Below, in pieces: positions 45,490-54,244 of a stretch of DNA of 64,000 nucleotides. The first letter of the stretch is position 1. The number at the start of each line of letters is the position of its first letter. Under the pieces are notes generated by a model that had not been told where the DNA came from, did no database searches, and worked only from the letters and a program-made list of their open reading frames with translations. The position numbers and the translations under genes were made by a program. The DNA is from Sphingobacterium hungaricum (GTDB lineage Bacteria; Bacteroidota; Bacteroidia; Sphingobacteriales; Sphingobacteriaceae). Location: contig NZ_MU158698.1 in the NCBI RefSeq assembly GCF_015210005.1, positions 2,775,273 to 2,839,272 on the forward strand. The letters are read 5' to 3'.

Positions 45490-46152
45490 ATGAATACGAG
45501 ACTATTTTGCTTGCTTTTTGCGTTTTGTTTGAATACTTCTTTGTATGGACAAAGTTCAGCAGACGAAACCATAGAAGATAATTTTACGGTTGGAGAATAC
45601 CTGTATCAAGAAGCATCTTATGATATTGATCCAAATACTGCTTATCAGCATGCCCTAAGTTATTTGCAAATTGCTGCGGATTATGGGAAGGTTGAAGCTC
45701 AAAACTATGTCGGCATCAGTTATTTAAATGGCATCGGTTATGTTCAGGATACACAAAAAGCGATCGATTGGTTTAAGAAGGCAGTCGAACAAGATAATGC
45801 TGACGCAATGGAAAATTTGGCCGTTGCCTATTACCGAGATGGACAGCCAACTGCCGAGTCCATGATTTGGATGAAAAGGGCGGTTGAGAAAGGCAGTACT
45901 TCTGCTATGAACAAATTGGGCTTAATTTATTATTTAGGTAATGCTGTTCCTGTAAATCAAGAGGAAGGACTTCGATGGCTGACGAAAGCAGCCGAACTTG
46001 GACAGGAAAATGCAATGATCAATCTCGCTGGTATTTATTATCGAATGGGAGGGGATGCGAATAGAGCAAAGTCCATTGAATACTTTAAGTTAGCGGCTGC
46101 CAAAGGAAATCCAATGGCAATCAATAGGTTGAAGGAACTGGGTGTTGAATAG
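45490..46152 (+). CDS. Secreted Sel1-repeat protein (second)
   Basis: A 220-residue protein with signal peptide (ending NTSLYGQ, about residue 20) and four Sel1 repeats (AQNYVGISYLNGIGYVQDTQKAIDWFKKAVEQDN, AMNKLGLIYYLGNAVPVN and so on). It is a paralogue of the upstream gene and lies in the same operon. It probably acts as a periplasmic scaffold; the partner is not known. Confidence 0.85.
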   Translation: MNTRLFCLLFAFCLNTSLYGQSSADETIEDNFTVGEYLYQEASYDIDPNTAYQHALSYLQIAADYGKVEAQNYVGISYLNGIGYVQDTQKAIDWFKKAVEQDNADAMENLAVAYYRDGQPTAESMIWMKRAVEKGSTSAMNKLGLIYYLGNAVPVNQEEGLRWLTKAAELGQENAMINLAGIYYRMGGDANRAKSIEYFKLAAAKGNPMAINRLKELGVE

Positions 46153-46452
46153 ATTTCGACAGGCTGCATAACACAAATAAAATAAAACGTCAGCCCAAAC
46201 ATTTTTCTCCTACCCCCAAATAGTTTTTTTCCAAATTCTAATAGTGTAGATAGAATACCTTCCTAAACGATTTTTGATTTTTCTTAACCACCTAGACCTT
46301 AGTGATGTAACATTATTTTTTTGTTCACTCAGCTTGGATTGTCTTTCGCTCATTAAAACAGTGCTTTCATCATAAATTATCCATAAGCCATTTGATTACA
46401 GGTAGATTCAGTAAAAAATTAAAACATTTTATAAAACTTAATTATCAAAATC
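46153..46452 (+). other. 300-bp gap before the unknown three-gene cassette
   Basis: No gene, tRNA or terminator-grade hairpin is visible after the Sel1 operon. No exact TAnnTTTG box was found, so the promoter of the cassette downstream is not evident; it may use another sigma factor. Confidence 0.4.
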
Positions 46453-48021
46453 ATGGCAGATGTATTTAAAATTTTAGAAGACCTTAAATGGAAAGCTGTG
46501 GGTGTCGACCCAACAACAGGACAAGTTCCAGAAAATCAGTTTGTATCATTTTTACCTATTGGTTTGCCGATTCCTGAAGAAGATTTCAAGAATCCTTGGT
46601 CGCCCACACAATCGAATTTAAAGGAATCCATGGATGAAGCAAAAAAATCAAGGCAAGCTTCCGAATCCGGCACTGATCCCGCGCAAACCGAAGCTGCGTC
46701 AGCAAGCGCAATGATTGAAGAAACAATGATGAAGAGCGCGCTGATCGGTCGGGATATGATGTCTTATCTACAGACTTTTTCATTAACGGACACAAAAATC
46801 TCCATTGACGAAACCTACCGAGGCTGGCCGACTGCCAGTAAAGTGAATGATACTTGGTATGCAATTATCAATGGCGCTAACGCTGTTCCTTCTGGCTTAG
46901 AGTTAAGCGATGAATTACAAAAAGCGGTCAAAAAAGCAGAACGCGTTTTGATCGATGAGGAAGGGGAGGAAACTAAAAAGTACGAACGTTATGCGCAATA
47001 TCGTGAAGAATATTATGATGCTGTCCGTGAACGCGACAGACAATATGCGAATGCGATTTCTGATCCTCTGAAAATGAATATGTGGCCTATTCAGGGAAAA
47101 GTGTATCAGGATGACGTTGACTATGCTTGGGATAAATGGCAATCTCGCGGTTATAAACAAGAGATTGAAGAGGCTGAAGCTTTCTTGTCAAGCCAAGGAA
47201 TCGATCCGGCAATCTTAATGATTCGCAGAGCGAAGACCAAATATGAAACGAGTTTAATCAATATGCCGAGTATCGGAAATATTCCTTATACGTTCATTAC
47301 GCCATCAAAATGGTATTCAAAGAATGGTCCAGGCTGGAATACGTACACAAGTAGTGATTACAACTCTAAAACAAACTACAGCACGCAAAAAACATCAACT
47401 AAAGTTAGCTCAGATGTGAAATCAGGATTTTTCTTGTTGGGTAAACTCGATGCTGGAATGAATTATTCTAAGGATACCTCTAAAAAAGAAATTCACACAT
47501 CGATGGAAGGATTGACCATCACGTTTTCCTACTGCGTTGCAAATATCAACAGGCCGTGGATGGACACTTCTTTATTGAATATCGGCAATTGGTTTTTAGT
47601 GGGTGATTATCCAAAGCAATGTATTTCTTCAGGTTCAATTGACCAGGAATTTTCCATTGACAACCCGAATGAATTTGTTTTGCTTCCCTCGGTGGTAACA
47701 AGTTTAATTCTGATTAAAGATGTGAAAATCAGATGGAAAAGCGGTTCGTTTGATTCTACAGAATTGAAATCTGCAGTTGAGGGTGGTGGAAATGTTTCGT
47801 TCGGAAATATCTTTGCTTCTGGACATGCTTCTGCAAGCCATCGGAGAGAAGATTACAACTACAACAGCGATCTAAATCTAAATAGTCAGGGACTGGATAT
47901 TGATGGGGTTCAATTGATTGGTTATGTGTCTTCTATTATGCCATTGTCACCTAAATTAAATGGCAAAGATTATACGCAGAAAAAGAAAGATGCGCCTGTA
48001 AAAGAAGAAGATAAGAAGTAA
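46453..48021 (+). CDS. Unknown cassette protein A (paralogous C-terminal domain)
   Basis: A 522-residue protein without signal peptide or membrane helix. Residues about 60-260 are charged and helical with coiled-coil potential (KKAERVLIDEEGEETKK). Residues about 285-500 form a second part: PSKWYSKNGPGWNTY, then LTITFSYCVANINRPWMDTS at 354-373, FVLLPSVVTSLILIKDVKIRW, and a closing GVQLIGYVSSIMPLSP. The same order of motifs recurs in the next gene, so the two are paralogues. The tail is Lys/Asp-rich. No known domain was recognised. It is first of three tightly spaced genes (19 and 18 bp apart). Confidence 0.7.
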   Translation: MADVFKILEDLKWKAVGVDPTTGQVPENQFVSFLPIGLPIPEEDFKNPWSPTQSNLKESMDEAKKSRQASESGTDPAQTEAASASAMIEETMMKSALIGRDMMSYLQTFSLTDTKISIDETYRGWPTASKVNDTWYAIINGANAVPSGLELSDELQKAVKKAERVLIDEEGEETKKYERYAQYREEYYDAVRERDRQYANAISDPLKMNMWPIQGKVYQDDVDYAWDKWQSRGYKQEIEEAEAFLSSQGIDPAILMIRRAKTKYETSLINMPSIGNIPYTFITPSKWYSKNGPGWNTYTSSDYNSKTNYSTQKTSTKVSSDVKSGFFLLGKLDAGMNYSKDTSKKEIHTSMEGLTITFSYCVANINRPWMDTSLLNIGNWFLVGDYPKQCISSGSIDQEFSIDNPNEFVLLPSVVTSLILIKDVKIRWKSGSFDSTELKSAVEGGGNVSFGNIFASGHASASHRREDYNYNSDLNLNSQGLDIDGVQLIGYVSSIMPLSPKLNGKDYTQKKKDAPVKEEDKK

Positions 48022-48040
48022 TCATTTAATTGGTATAGTT

Positions 48041-49306
48041 ATGGACTTTACAGAATATTTAAAGCAATTCTTCTTAAATCACTATTCTTCTTCGCTCGAC
48101 AAAAGCAAATTGTTCATTTCTTTTGAACCGATCGGTTGCATGCTGGATGAATTGGATTCGGAAGATGCCAATGCAAAAAATAAAGCTTTGGAACAATTGT
48201 CCATTCTTGCTGAGCGCTTGCCAGCTATACATGAATCATTGATCGCCGGGACTTCACGTCTCAGCGATTTATACGAAACGATGATTCAAGGAAGCCGTTT
48301 TCGTTCTTCGGCATTGGATGAGACAGATAGGGAAGAGTATTTGAAAGTTTTCTCCTTGGCGAAAAGCGAAGCCATTGCCAAGTTGGAGAAGGGAAAGCGT
48401 GCATCATTGGCTACGCCAATGGGAAACTTTTTCTTGGTTCAAGGTGCGCCTGATGGCTGGTACGATAAGAACAGTGGAATTTGGACTTCACAAAAGTTCG
48501 AAATGAAAGATTCGGCAAAAAAACCAAATCCAGAAAAGCCGAAACTTAAATTTAACCTCAAATGGAAAGCATTAATCAATCAAAAAGCAATAGTCGACAT
48601 AAAGCCTTTCGAAAAGATGAAGCCAATTGATAATGTGGTGCTTAAGCCAATATTTTCAGATAAACACAGTATATTTCTTGAACCGAAAAAGGAATTTAAA
48701 ATCACACGTAAGGATAGCAAAACGGCAGTTAAATCCGATTTGGCAAAGCCAATGTCCATTAAAAATGCAAGTGGCTTAAATCAACTATTATTGAAAGACC
48801 GAACGATGATTACAAAAGATGTAATCAAAGTGATGCCCAATATGTCAACCATCAGCCGCATGGAATTAATTCATGCATTGGACAAAGAAAAATTGATTAA
48901 AGAGGAGCCTGTAAATTCCAATGGAATGGAAATCAGTTTTGACTACTGTCTGGTGAATTTACAGCGCGATTGGATTGACCGTTCTCTATTTGTCTATTCG
49001 AAATTGTGGTACAGTTTGGCTGTAAAAAAAGGATTTTTCTCTAACGGAATGAAGGATGATAGCAACACAGGTGAAATCAAAAGCATGACTGTCGCAATGA
49101 TTTTGATTAAAAATCTAAAAGTAAAAGCGCAATGGAATCAAACGGACAAAAATATAGGCGACGAAAGCTTGAGTTTGGGCATGTTCAATGTTACTGGAAA
49201 TAAGATGACTTCATCCAGCGAAATTGGAAATGAAGGGATTCAGATCTTAGGATGGATTTGTGAAGTTTTGCCTCAATTGCCTGAGTTCGATGATCCAAAT
49301 ATTTAA
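48041..49306 (+). CDS. Unknown cassette protein B (paralogue of protein A)
   Basis: A 421-residue protein without signal peptide. The N-terminal 130 residues are helical; then comes GAPDGWYDKNSGIWTSQKFE, matching the WY...W segment of protein A; a basic stretch of about 100 residues rich in Lys and Pro follows; and the C-terminal domain from residue 296 repeats the protein A pattern: EISFDYCLVNLQRDWIDRSLF, MTVAMILIKNLKVKAQW and GIQILGWICEVLPQLP. Function is unknown. Close spacing shows it belongs with A and with the hydrolase-like third gene. Confidence 0.7.
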   Translation: MDFTEYLKQFFLNHYSSSLDKSKLFISFEPIGCMLDELDSEDANAKNKALEQLSILAERLPAIHESLIAGTSRLSDLYETMIQGSRFRSSALDETDREEYLKVFSLAKSEAIAKLEKGKRASLATPMGNFFLVQGAPDGWYDKNSGIWTSQKFEMKDSAKKPNPEKPKLKFNLKWKALINQKAIVDIKPFEKMKPIDNVVLKPIFSDKHSIFLEPKKEFKITRKDSKTAVKSDLAKPMSIKNASGLNQLLLKDRTMITKDVIKVMPNMSTISRMELIHALDKEKLIKEEPVNSNGMEISFDYCLVNLQRDWIDRSLFVYSKLWYSLAVKKGFFSNGMKDDSNTGEIKSMTVAMILIKNLKVKAQWNQTDKNIGDESLSLGMFNVTGNKMTSSSEIGNEGIQILGWICEVLPQLPEFDDPNI

Positions 49307-49324
49307 CTCTTATCTACACATACA

Positions 49325-50449
49325 ATGGAAAAATACAACAATAAAATCGCAGAACTTCGGGATAGAGGTTTTGATATAGGTTCGATAATCGGTTTGGGAA
49401 ACCAAAATAACGGCGGAGAAAAGGCTGTTTGCGATCATGGGATTTTATACGCTAGTCCAGATGGCTTGATCTTCGAAGTCCATGGAAATATTTTGATTAA
49501 ATATCAAAAACTTGGAGAGTCTTATAGTGGATTAGGATTTCCAAGGTCTGATGAAATGGACGATCCGGAGCTTGCCGGTGGAAAGGTAAGCTATTTTGAA
49601 TACGGAAAAATCAGATGGAGTTATCCGGATGAAGCTCAAGAAGAAATTTATGAACACATAGAATTGGATGAGCTGGATCCGGATTCGATGTTAAAAGAGA
49701 AATTGCAAACAATTGCCAATCAATCTATGGATGCTCTTCGTCAAGATGTAGATGCATTAAAACGAAAGATTATGGGTTCATCGAATGAAGCCTGGTGTGG
49801 CAAAACGGTGGGTTATTTTTACAGATTAGAAAATACGCCAAAAACGACCACTTTAAATTTCAACAGCGCTCATGCTGTTTCCAGGTTTGGATCCTACGGA
49901 ACGACCGATTACTACGATACTGGACATGCACTAGCAGGCGAACGATTTGAAAATGGCAAAGAGGATTCAGAAAAAAAAGAACAACACGTTCAGGCTCGCT
50001 CTACTCGAAAGATGATTAAGTTCGAAGACATTCAGCGTGGCGAAGGACTGGATATTTGGCCAGGTGATATCGTTCTGGAAGATAACAAAGGGGCAGGAGG
50101 ACCAGATCACATACAGATTGTCTACAAATGGATTCCTGAGAAAAAATTGCTGTTAGTGATTGATGGAAATGGCGGAGGATTTGCGTTAGCTTCTTCCGGT
50201 AAACCGCATGTTGAAAGCCACATGGACAAGATCGGTGTTGACGGAATTCATCGGCGGGACAAGAAAACTTGGATCGAAGAGGAGATCGGAGAGTCACTGG
50301 TGTTTCCAGGCAATGTAGGAGAAGATACACGAATTGGCATTACCTGTCATGTTTTAAAGCCTGAACATCAGATTTCGCATGCGGATAATCCTAAAGAACA
50401 CAAACGAATTTGGGCCGTAGTTAGACCCTCCCTGCTCGATTTTTATTAG
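49325..50449 (+). CDS. LGFP-repeat / CHAP-like cysteine hydrolase (cassette protein C)
   Basis: A 374-residue protein without signal peptide. Residues about 38-100 are one full LGFP repeat (GILYASPDGLIFEVHG, LGFP at 70-73, VSYFEYGKIRWSY), a module that in other bacteria binds the cell envelope. Residues about 150-374 look like a CHAP/NlpC-P60-type (papain-like) hydrolase: candidate nucleophile Cys158 in NEAWCGKTVGYFYR, GDIVLED, candidate His262 in GGPDHIQIVYKW, and Asp280/Asn282 in VIDGNGGG. It could cleave peptidoglycan or a related amide bond. The domain call is from motif layout only. It closes the three-gene cassette. Confidence 0.65.
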   Translation: MEKYNNKIAELRDRGFDIGSIIGLGNQNNGGEKAVCDHGILYASPDGLIFEVHGNILIKYQKLGESYSGLGFPRSDEMDDPELAGGKVSYFEYGKIRWSYPDEAQEEIYEHIELDELDPDSMLKEKLQTIANQSMDALRQDVDALKRKIMGSSNEAWCGKTVGYFYRLENTPKTTTLNFNSAHAVSRFGSYGTTDYYDTGHALAGERFENGKEDSEKKEQHVQARSTRKMIKFEDIQRGEGLDIWPGDIVLEDNKGAGGPDHIQIVYKWIPEKKLLLVIDGNGGGFALASSGKPHVESHMDKIGVDGIHRRDKKTWIEEEIGESLVFPGNVGEDTRIGITCHVLKPEHQISHADNPKEHKRIWAVVRPSLLDFY

Positions 50450-50563
50450 CATTTCGCGTTGTTTAAAATCCAATATCAAATAGGCAAACTGATTTTGAAT
50501 ACATAACAAAAATGATACTTAATTTTTATGTATTAATTAGGTGGATGAAATACAGATGGATGA

Positions 50564-50571
50564 TATTTTTG
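50564..50571 (+). promoter_or_regulatory. Promoter -7 box for the Gfo/Idh/MocA gene
   Basis: TATTTTTG, an exact TAnnTTTG match, 43 bp before the ATG at 50615. No clear -33 TTG. Confidence 0.5.
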
Positions 50572-50614
50572 TATATTTATTTCCATTAAACCTAATCAAT
50601 ACAAGAGTACCATT

Positions 50615-51892
50615 ATGAAAAGGAGAGATTTTATTGCCAAATCTGTATTAGGAGCTACAGCATTTACCATTTTACCGAGAAATGTCTTGGGAGGAAGCGG
50701 TTTTTTATCACCCAGTGATAAAATAAATATCGGTTTCATTGGCGTAGGGAAGCAATCTGTTGGCCTAATGCATAACATTTCGAATGTCAAAGAAACACAT
50801 TTGTTGGCTGCCGCTGATGTCGACCAAACTAAACTCGCTTACTTCTTGGGAGAAGCTACAAAAGCTAATGCAAAAAAAGCAGCGCATCAAGTTCAAGGTT
50901 ATGAAGATTATCGCGAATTGCTAGGCCGAAAAGATATCGATGCCGTGGTGATTGCTTCGCCAGACCATTGGCATGCGATGCATACTGTAGACAGTGCAAA
51001 AGCAGGTAAAGATATTTATTGTGAGAAGCCACTTGCTCTAACTATTGGCGAAGGCCGAGCAATGGTTCATGCGGTGCGCAAATACAAGCGCGTGTTGCAA
51101 ACAGGAAGTATGCAGCGCTCGCAATACAATTTCAGGCAAGCCGCTGATTTAGTTCGCAACGGCTATATCGGTGAAATAAAAGAAGTCAATGTTTCTGTCG
51201 GCGGACCGGTTAAACAATGTGATTTGCCTTCTTTAGAAGCTCCTTCGCACCTAAATTGGGATTTGTGGATTGGTCCTTCGATGTATCGCGGATACAACTC
51301 AATTTTGTCTCCGCCTTTAGATAGTCCTGAATGGGCGCTTTGGCGTTTGTACAAGGATTTTGGTGGTGGTTATATAACGGATTGGGGAGCGCATATGTTT
51401 GATATTGTGCAGTGGGCTTTAGATCAAGATCATTCTGGACCTGTCCAGTTTATCCCACCAAGTCAGACAGGCGCGCTGGAAGGATGTGAATTTGTCTACA
51501 AGAACGGTGTTCGTGTTAAGCATGTTTCATGGGGTTCATTTAATGCGATTCAATTTATTGGTACGGAAGGTACATTGGAAGTTTCTAGGGAATTTATCCG
51601 CACAAGTAAACCAGAATTGGCAAATTTAAAATTGCCAGCGACTGCAAAAAGAGTGTGCCAATCAGAAAACCATTACGAAGACTGGATATCGAGCATAAAA
51701 ACACGCAAAAAGCCAATTTGTGATGTTGAAATCGGTCACCGGACGTCAAGTGTTTGTAATGCGGTGAATATAGCTTATGAATTGCAGAAGACAATCAATT
51801 GGGATCCTAAAAAAGAGGAATTTGATAATGCCTACGCGAATAATATGCGGACTAGAGCGTACCGTGGAGAATGGGATTATTTGAACTTTTAA
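50615..51892 (+). CDS. Tat-exported Gfo/Idh/MocA family oxidoreductase
   Basis: A 425-residue oxidoreductase. The N-terminus MKRRDFIAKSVLGATAF is a twin-arginine signal, so the folded, cofactor-bearing enzyme is exported to the periplasm. The Rossmann motif is INIGFIGVGKQSVG, followed by DAVVIASPDHWHAMHTVDSAKAGKDIYCEKPLAL with the conserved EKP lysine. The C-terminal domain includes WDLWIGPS and GGYITDWGAHMFDIVQWAL with His as likely catalytic residue. It acts on a sugar-like substrate with NAD(P); secreted members are common in Bacteroidota. Single-gene unit ending in a terminator. Confidence 0.93.
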   Translation: MKRRDFIAKSVLGATAFTILPRNVLGGSGFLSPSDKINIGFIGVGKQSVGLMHNISNVKETHLLAAADVDQTKLAYFLGEATKANAKKAAHQVQGYEDYRELLGRKDIDAVVIASPDHWHAMHTVDSAKAGKDIYCEKPLALTIGEGRAMVHAVRKYKRVLQTGSMQRSQYNFRQAADLVRNGYIGEIKEVNVSVGGPVKQCDLPSLEAPSHLNWDLWIGPSMYRGYNSILSPPLDSPEWALWRLYKDFGGGYITDWGAHMFDIVQWALDQDHSGPVQFIPPSQTGALEGCEFVYKNGVRVKHVSWGSFNAIQFIGTEGTLEVSREFIRTSKPELANLKLPATAKRVCQSENHYEDWISSIKTRKKPICDVEIGHRTSSVCNAVNIAYELQKTINWDPKKEEFDNAYANNMRTRAYRGEWDYLNF

Positions 51893-51913
51893 CTCGACGC
51901 GAAATAGATATAG

Positions 51914-51941
51914 AGCATCGGTCTTCTGCCGGTGCTTTTTT
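51914..51941 (+). terminator. Intrinsic terminator after the Gfo/Idh/MocA gene
   Basis: An 8-bp stem AGCATCGG/CCGGTGCT with one wobble pair (51914-51921, 51929-51936), 7-nt loop and a run of six T. Confidence 0.85.
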
Positions 51942-52036
51942 ATGCACCGTTTGTAACAAATAGAAATTCCATTAAAACAATTTGAATCGTAAAATCGTTT
52001 TATAGTTACTTAGTAAAACAATTTAATGATTTAGCC

Positions 52037-52408
52037 ATGATAGAACAATCAAGAAAACCAGAAAATGAGGATGATGATTTTATGCCAAATGATTTTGCGT
52101 TTGACAAAGATAAAGGTTCATATGAATTAGATGTGAACGATAATGACCCTGATTGGGATCATCCATCGGATTACGAAACGATTGCTGAAGGAGCAAAGGA
52201 TGATGATTCAACCTACGACAACTCAAATCCATTGGTCGGTGATGAATATGCAGATCGGGAGGATTTGATTGATGATGAATTTAATGACGAAGGGATTCGC
52301 ATTGTTGGTAAAAAGGATTTGAAAATTTCCAAATTGGATGAGGAACTTTCTCGCACGGAAGAAGACTATCGCGATGATTTAGATGAAGAAGGGTATCCTA
52401 AGAAATAA
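52037..52408 (+). CDS. Highly acidic small hypothetical protein
   Basis: A 123-residue protein with an extreme excess of Asp and Glu, without signal peptide, membrane segment or cysteine. It looks unstructured, with a short ordered-looking stretch RIVGKKDLKISKLDEELSR near the end. Such acidic proteins occur across Sphingobacteriaceae without known function. Its last codons and stop form part of a 20-bp terminator arm. Confidence 0.7.
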   Translation: MIEQSRKPENEDDDFMPNDFAFDKDKGSYELDVNDNDPDWDHPSDYETIAEGAKDDDSTYDNSNPLVGDEYADREDLIDDEFNDEGIRIVGKKDLKISKLDEELSRTEEDYRDDLDEEGYPKK

Positions 52409-52443
52409 AAGCGGGTTTTTACTCGCTTTTATTTCTTAGGATA
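52394..52443. terminator. 20-bp perfect hairpin overlapping the gene end
   Basis: Arms 52394-52413 and 52424-52443 are perfect reverse complements, with a 10-nt loop that contains TTTTT. The left arm encodes the last residues (YPKK) and stop of the acidic protein gene. A TACATTTA box at 52452-52459, 24 bp before the next ATG, may start the SDR transcript directly behind it. Confidence 0.8.
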
Positions 52444-52483
52444 TTTTCTTGTACATTTAGTTTTTCAACCTTTAAATTACGAG

Positions 52484-53272
52484 ATGGAAATTGTATTGAA
52501 TAACAAAAAAGCATTAGTAGGTGGAAGTACCTCTGGAATTGGCAAAGCGATTGCATTTGTTTTGGCATCATGTGGCGCAGAAGTTGTCCTGATGTCTAGA
52601 AACGAAGATAAGCTGAAAGCTGTTTTAAGCCAATTGCCATCTAATGCAAATCAAAAACACAGCTATCTTGTTACTGATTTCAATGATTTTGAACAGCATA
52701 AGCACAATCTTAAATCCTATTTTGCAAATAATGAAATTGATATCCTAGTCAATAATACGAACGGACCGAGCCCTGGAAATGTACTGAATAAGGATGAAGC
52801 TGATTACCAGCAAGCGTTCGATTTGCTATTTCAGAATGCTGTTTATACGTCAATGTTGGCTTTGCCGTATATGCAAAAGCAAAATTATGGTCGTATTATC
52901 AATGTTTCTTCAATGACCGTAAAAGAACCCCAGGATTCTTTAATCTTGTCGAATACCATGCGAACCGCATTGGTTAGCTGGAGTAAGTCGTTATCCAACG
53001 AAGTTGCTAAAGATGGTATAACTGTAAATTCTATTTTGACAGGATATTTTGATACTGAACGGTTGACAAGCTTAATGGAGAATCAAGCAAAAAATCAGGA
53101 TATTTCTTTGGAAGATGTGCTTGCTCAACGAAAGAAATCTGTTCCTATAAACCGTTTGGGAGACCCTAAAGAATACGGTTATTTAGTTGCTTTTCTGGCT
53201 TCTGAATATGCATCTTTCTTGACGGGCGCTGCTATTCCTTTGGATGGAGGAATAGCAAAAACCATCTTTTAA
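52484..53272 (+). CDS. SDR-family protein lacking the catalytic Tyr and Lys
   Basis: A 262-residue short-chain dehydrogenase-like protein. Cofactor binding looks intact: ALVGGSTSGIGKAIAFVL (residues 10-27), and NNTNGPSPG replaces the common NNAG. The active site is altered: after INVSSMTV the Tyr and Lys of YxxxK are replaced by Ser and Arg (SNTMRTAL). SDRs with a similar LSNxxR site form a known subfamily of unclear activity. The C-terminus (RLGDPKEYGYLVAFLASEYASFLTGAAIPLDGG) is classical. It ends 6 bp before the convergent PPK2 gene. Confidence 0.88.
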   Translation: MEIVLNNKKALVGGSTSGIGKAIAFVLASCGAEVVLMSRNEDKLKAVLSQLPSNANQKHSYLVTDFNDFEQHKHNLKSYFANNEIDILVNNTNGPSPGNVLNKDEADYQQAFDLLFQNAVYTSMLALPYMQKQNYGRIINVSSMTVKEPQDSLILSNTMRTALVSWSKSLSNEVAKDGITVNSILTGYFDTERLTSLMENQAKNQDISLEDVLAQRKKSVPINRLGDPKEYGYLVAFLASEYASFLTGAAIPLDGGIAKTIF

Positions 53273-53278
53273 GTTTAT

Positions 53279-54151
53279 CTATTTTTCATCCGTTAACATC
53301 TTTTTGTATTTTTTCAGGTGGTCTTGAACTTCATCGGGTAGTTCTGGATATTGAATGTCCTTGTATTTCTTCAACTCATCCAAAATGATTTTGGCCACTA
53401 AATACCGGCTGATGTCTTTGCTATCTGCCGGAATGATGTGCCATGGAGCGTTAGGCTTCGAGGTATTTTGTATAGCTTCTTGATAATATTCCATGTATTT
53501 GTCCCATAATGCTCTTTCCTCAAGATCTCCGGGCGAGAATTTCCAATTATGGTCTGCTTTTTCTAAACGGCGCAACAGCCTGTTTTTCTGTTCTTCTTTA
53601 CTTAAATTTAAATAGAATTTAAGCACGATCATCCCATTTTCCGTAATTTGCTTTTCGAAATTATTGATTTGGTCGTAGCGCATTTCCCAAAAATGTTTTG
53701 GAACATCTTTTACACTTTCAATGCCAGGAATGTTTTCATTTAATAGGTATTCGGGATGTACTCGAGTAACCAATACATTTTCATAATGCGTTCGATTGAA
53801 TACTCCGAATTTTCCTTTTTCAGGCAATGCGATTGCATGCCGCCACAAATAATCATGTTCCAATTCTTTGCTTGTAGGGGTTTTGAAGCTTTGAACTTCG
53901 ACGCCTCGCGCATTGAATTTCATAAAAACTTCTCGAATCAACGAATCTTTCCCTGCCGTATCTATCCCTTGTAAACAGATTAATACGGCATATCGATTAT
54001 GCGCATACATGACATCCTGTAGTTTTGCCAATTCTTTCCGAATCTTCTTCAATCCCTTTTTGGCATCTTCTTCTGTAATTAAATCTGACACATCTGTTGG
54101 AAAGTTTTCCAATTTGAAATTCTTTCCTGCCTTAAGCTTATTTAAATTCAT
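53279..54151 (-). CDS. Polyphosphate kinase 2 family protein
   Basis: A 290-residue PPK2-type phosphotransferase, which uses polyphosphate to phosphorylate nucleotides. The Walker A motif is GIDTAGKDS (residues 62-70). FNRTHYENVLVTRVHPEYL corresponds to the Walker B region with the conserved FNRSHYEDVL-like sequence, and the lid region includes RLLRRLEKADHNWKFSPGDLEER. The one-domain length fits class I or III PPK2; AMP or ADP preference cannot be decided by eye. It complements PPK1, encoded at 8.4-10.4 kb. Confidence 0.92.
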   Translation of the reverse strand: MNLNKLKAGKNFKLENFPTDVSDLITEEDAKKGLKKIRKELAKLQDVMYAHNRYAVLICLQGIDTAGKDSLIREVFMKFNARGVEVQSFKTPTSKELEHDYLWRHAIALPEKGKFGVFNRTHYENVLVTRVHPEYLLNENIPGIESVKDVPKHFWEMRYDQINNFEKQITENGMIVLKFYLNLSKEEQKNRLLRRLEKADHNWKFSPGDLEERALWDKYMEYYQEAIQNTSKPNAPWHIIPADSKDISRYLVAKIILDELKKYKDIQYPELPDEVQDHLKKYKKMLTDEK

Positions 54152-54244
54152 ATTTCAGCGTTATGTAGTTATAATAGCAATTCAATGGAAATTGTTTATG
54201 AATTTAACTCTTTTTGATTAAATCTTTATTCTAGTTTTATGATT

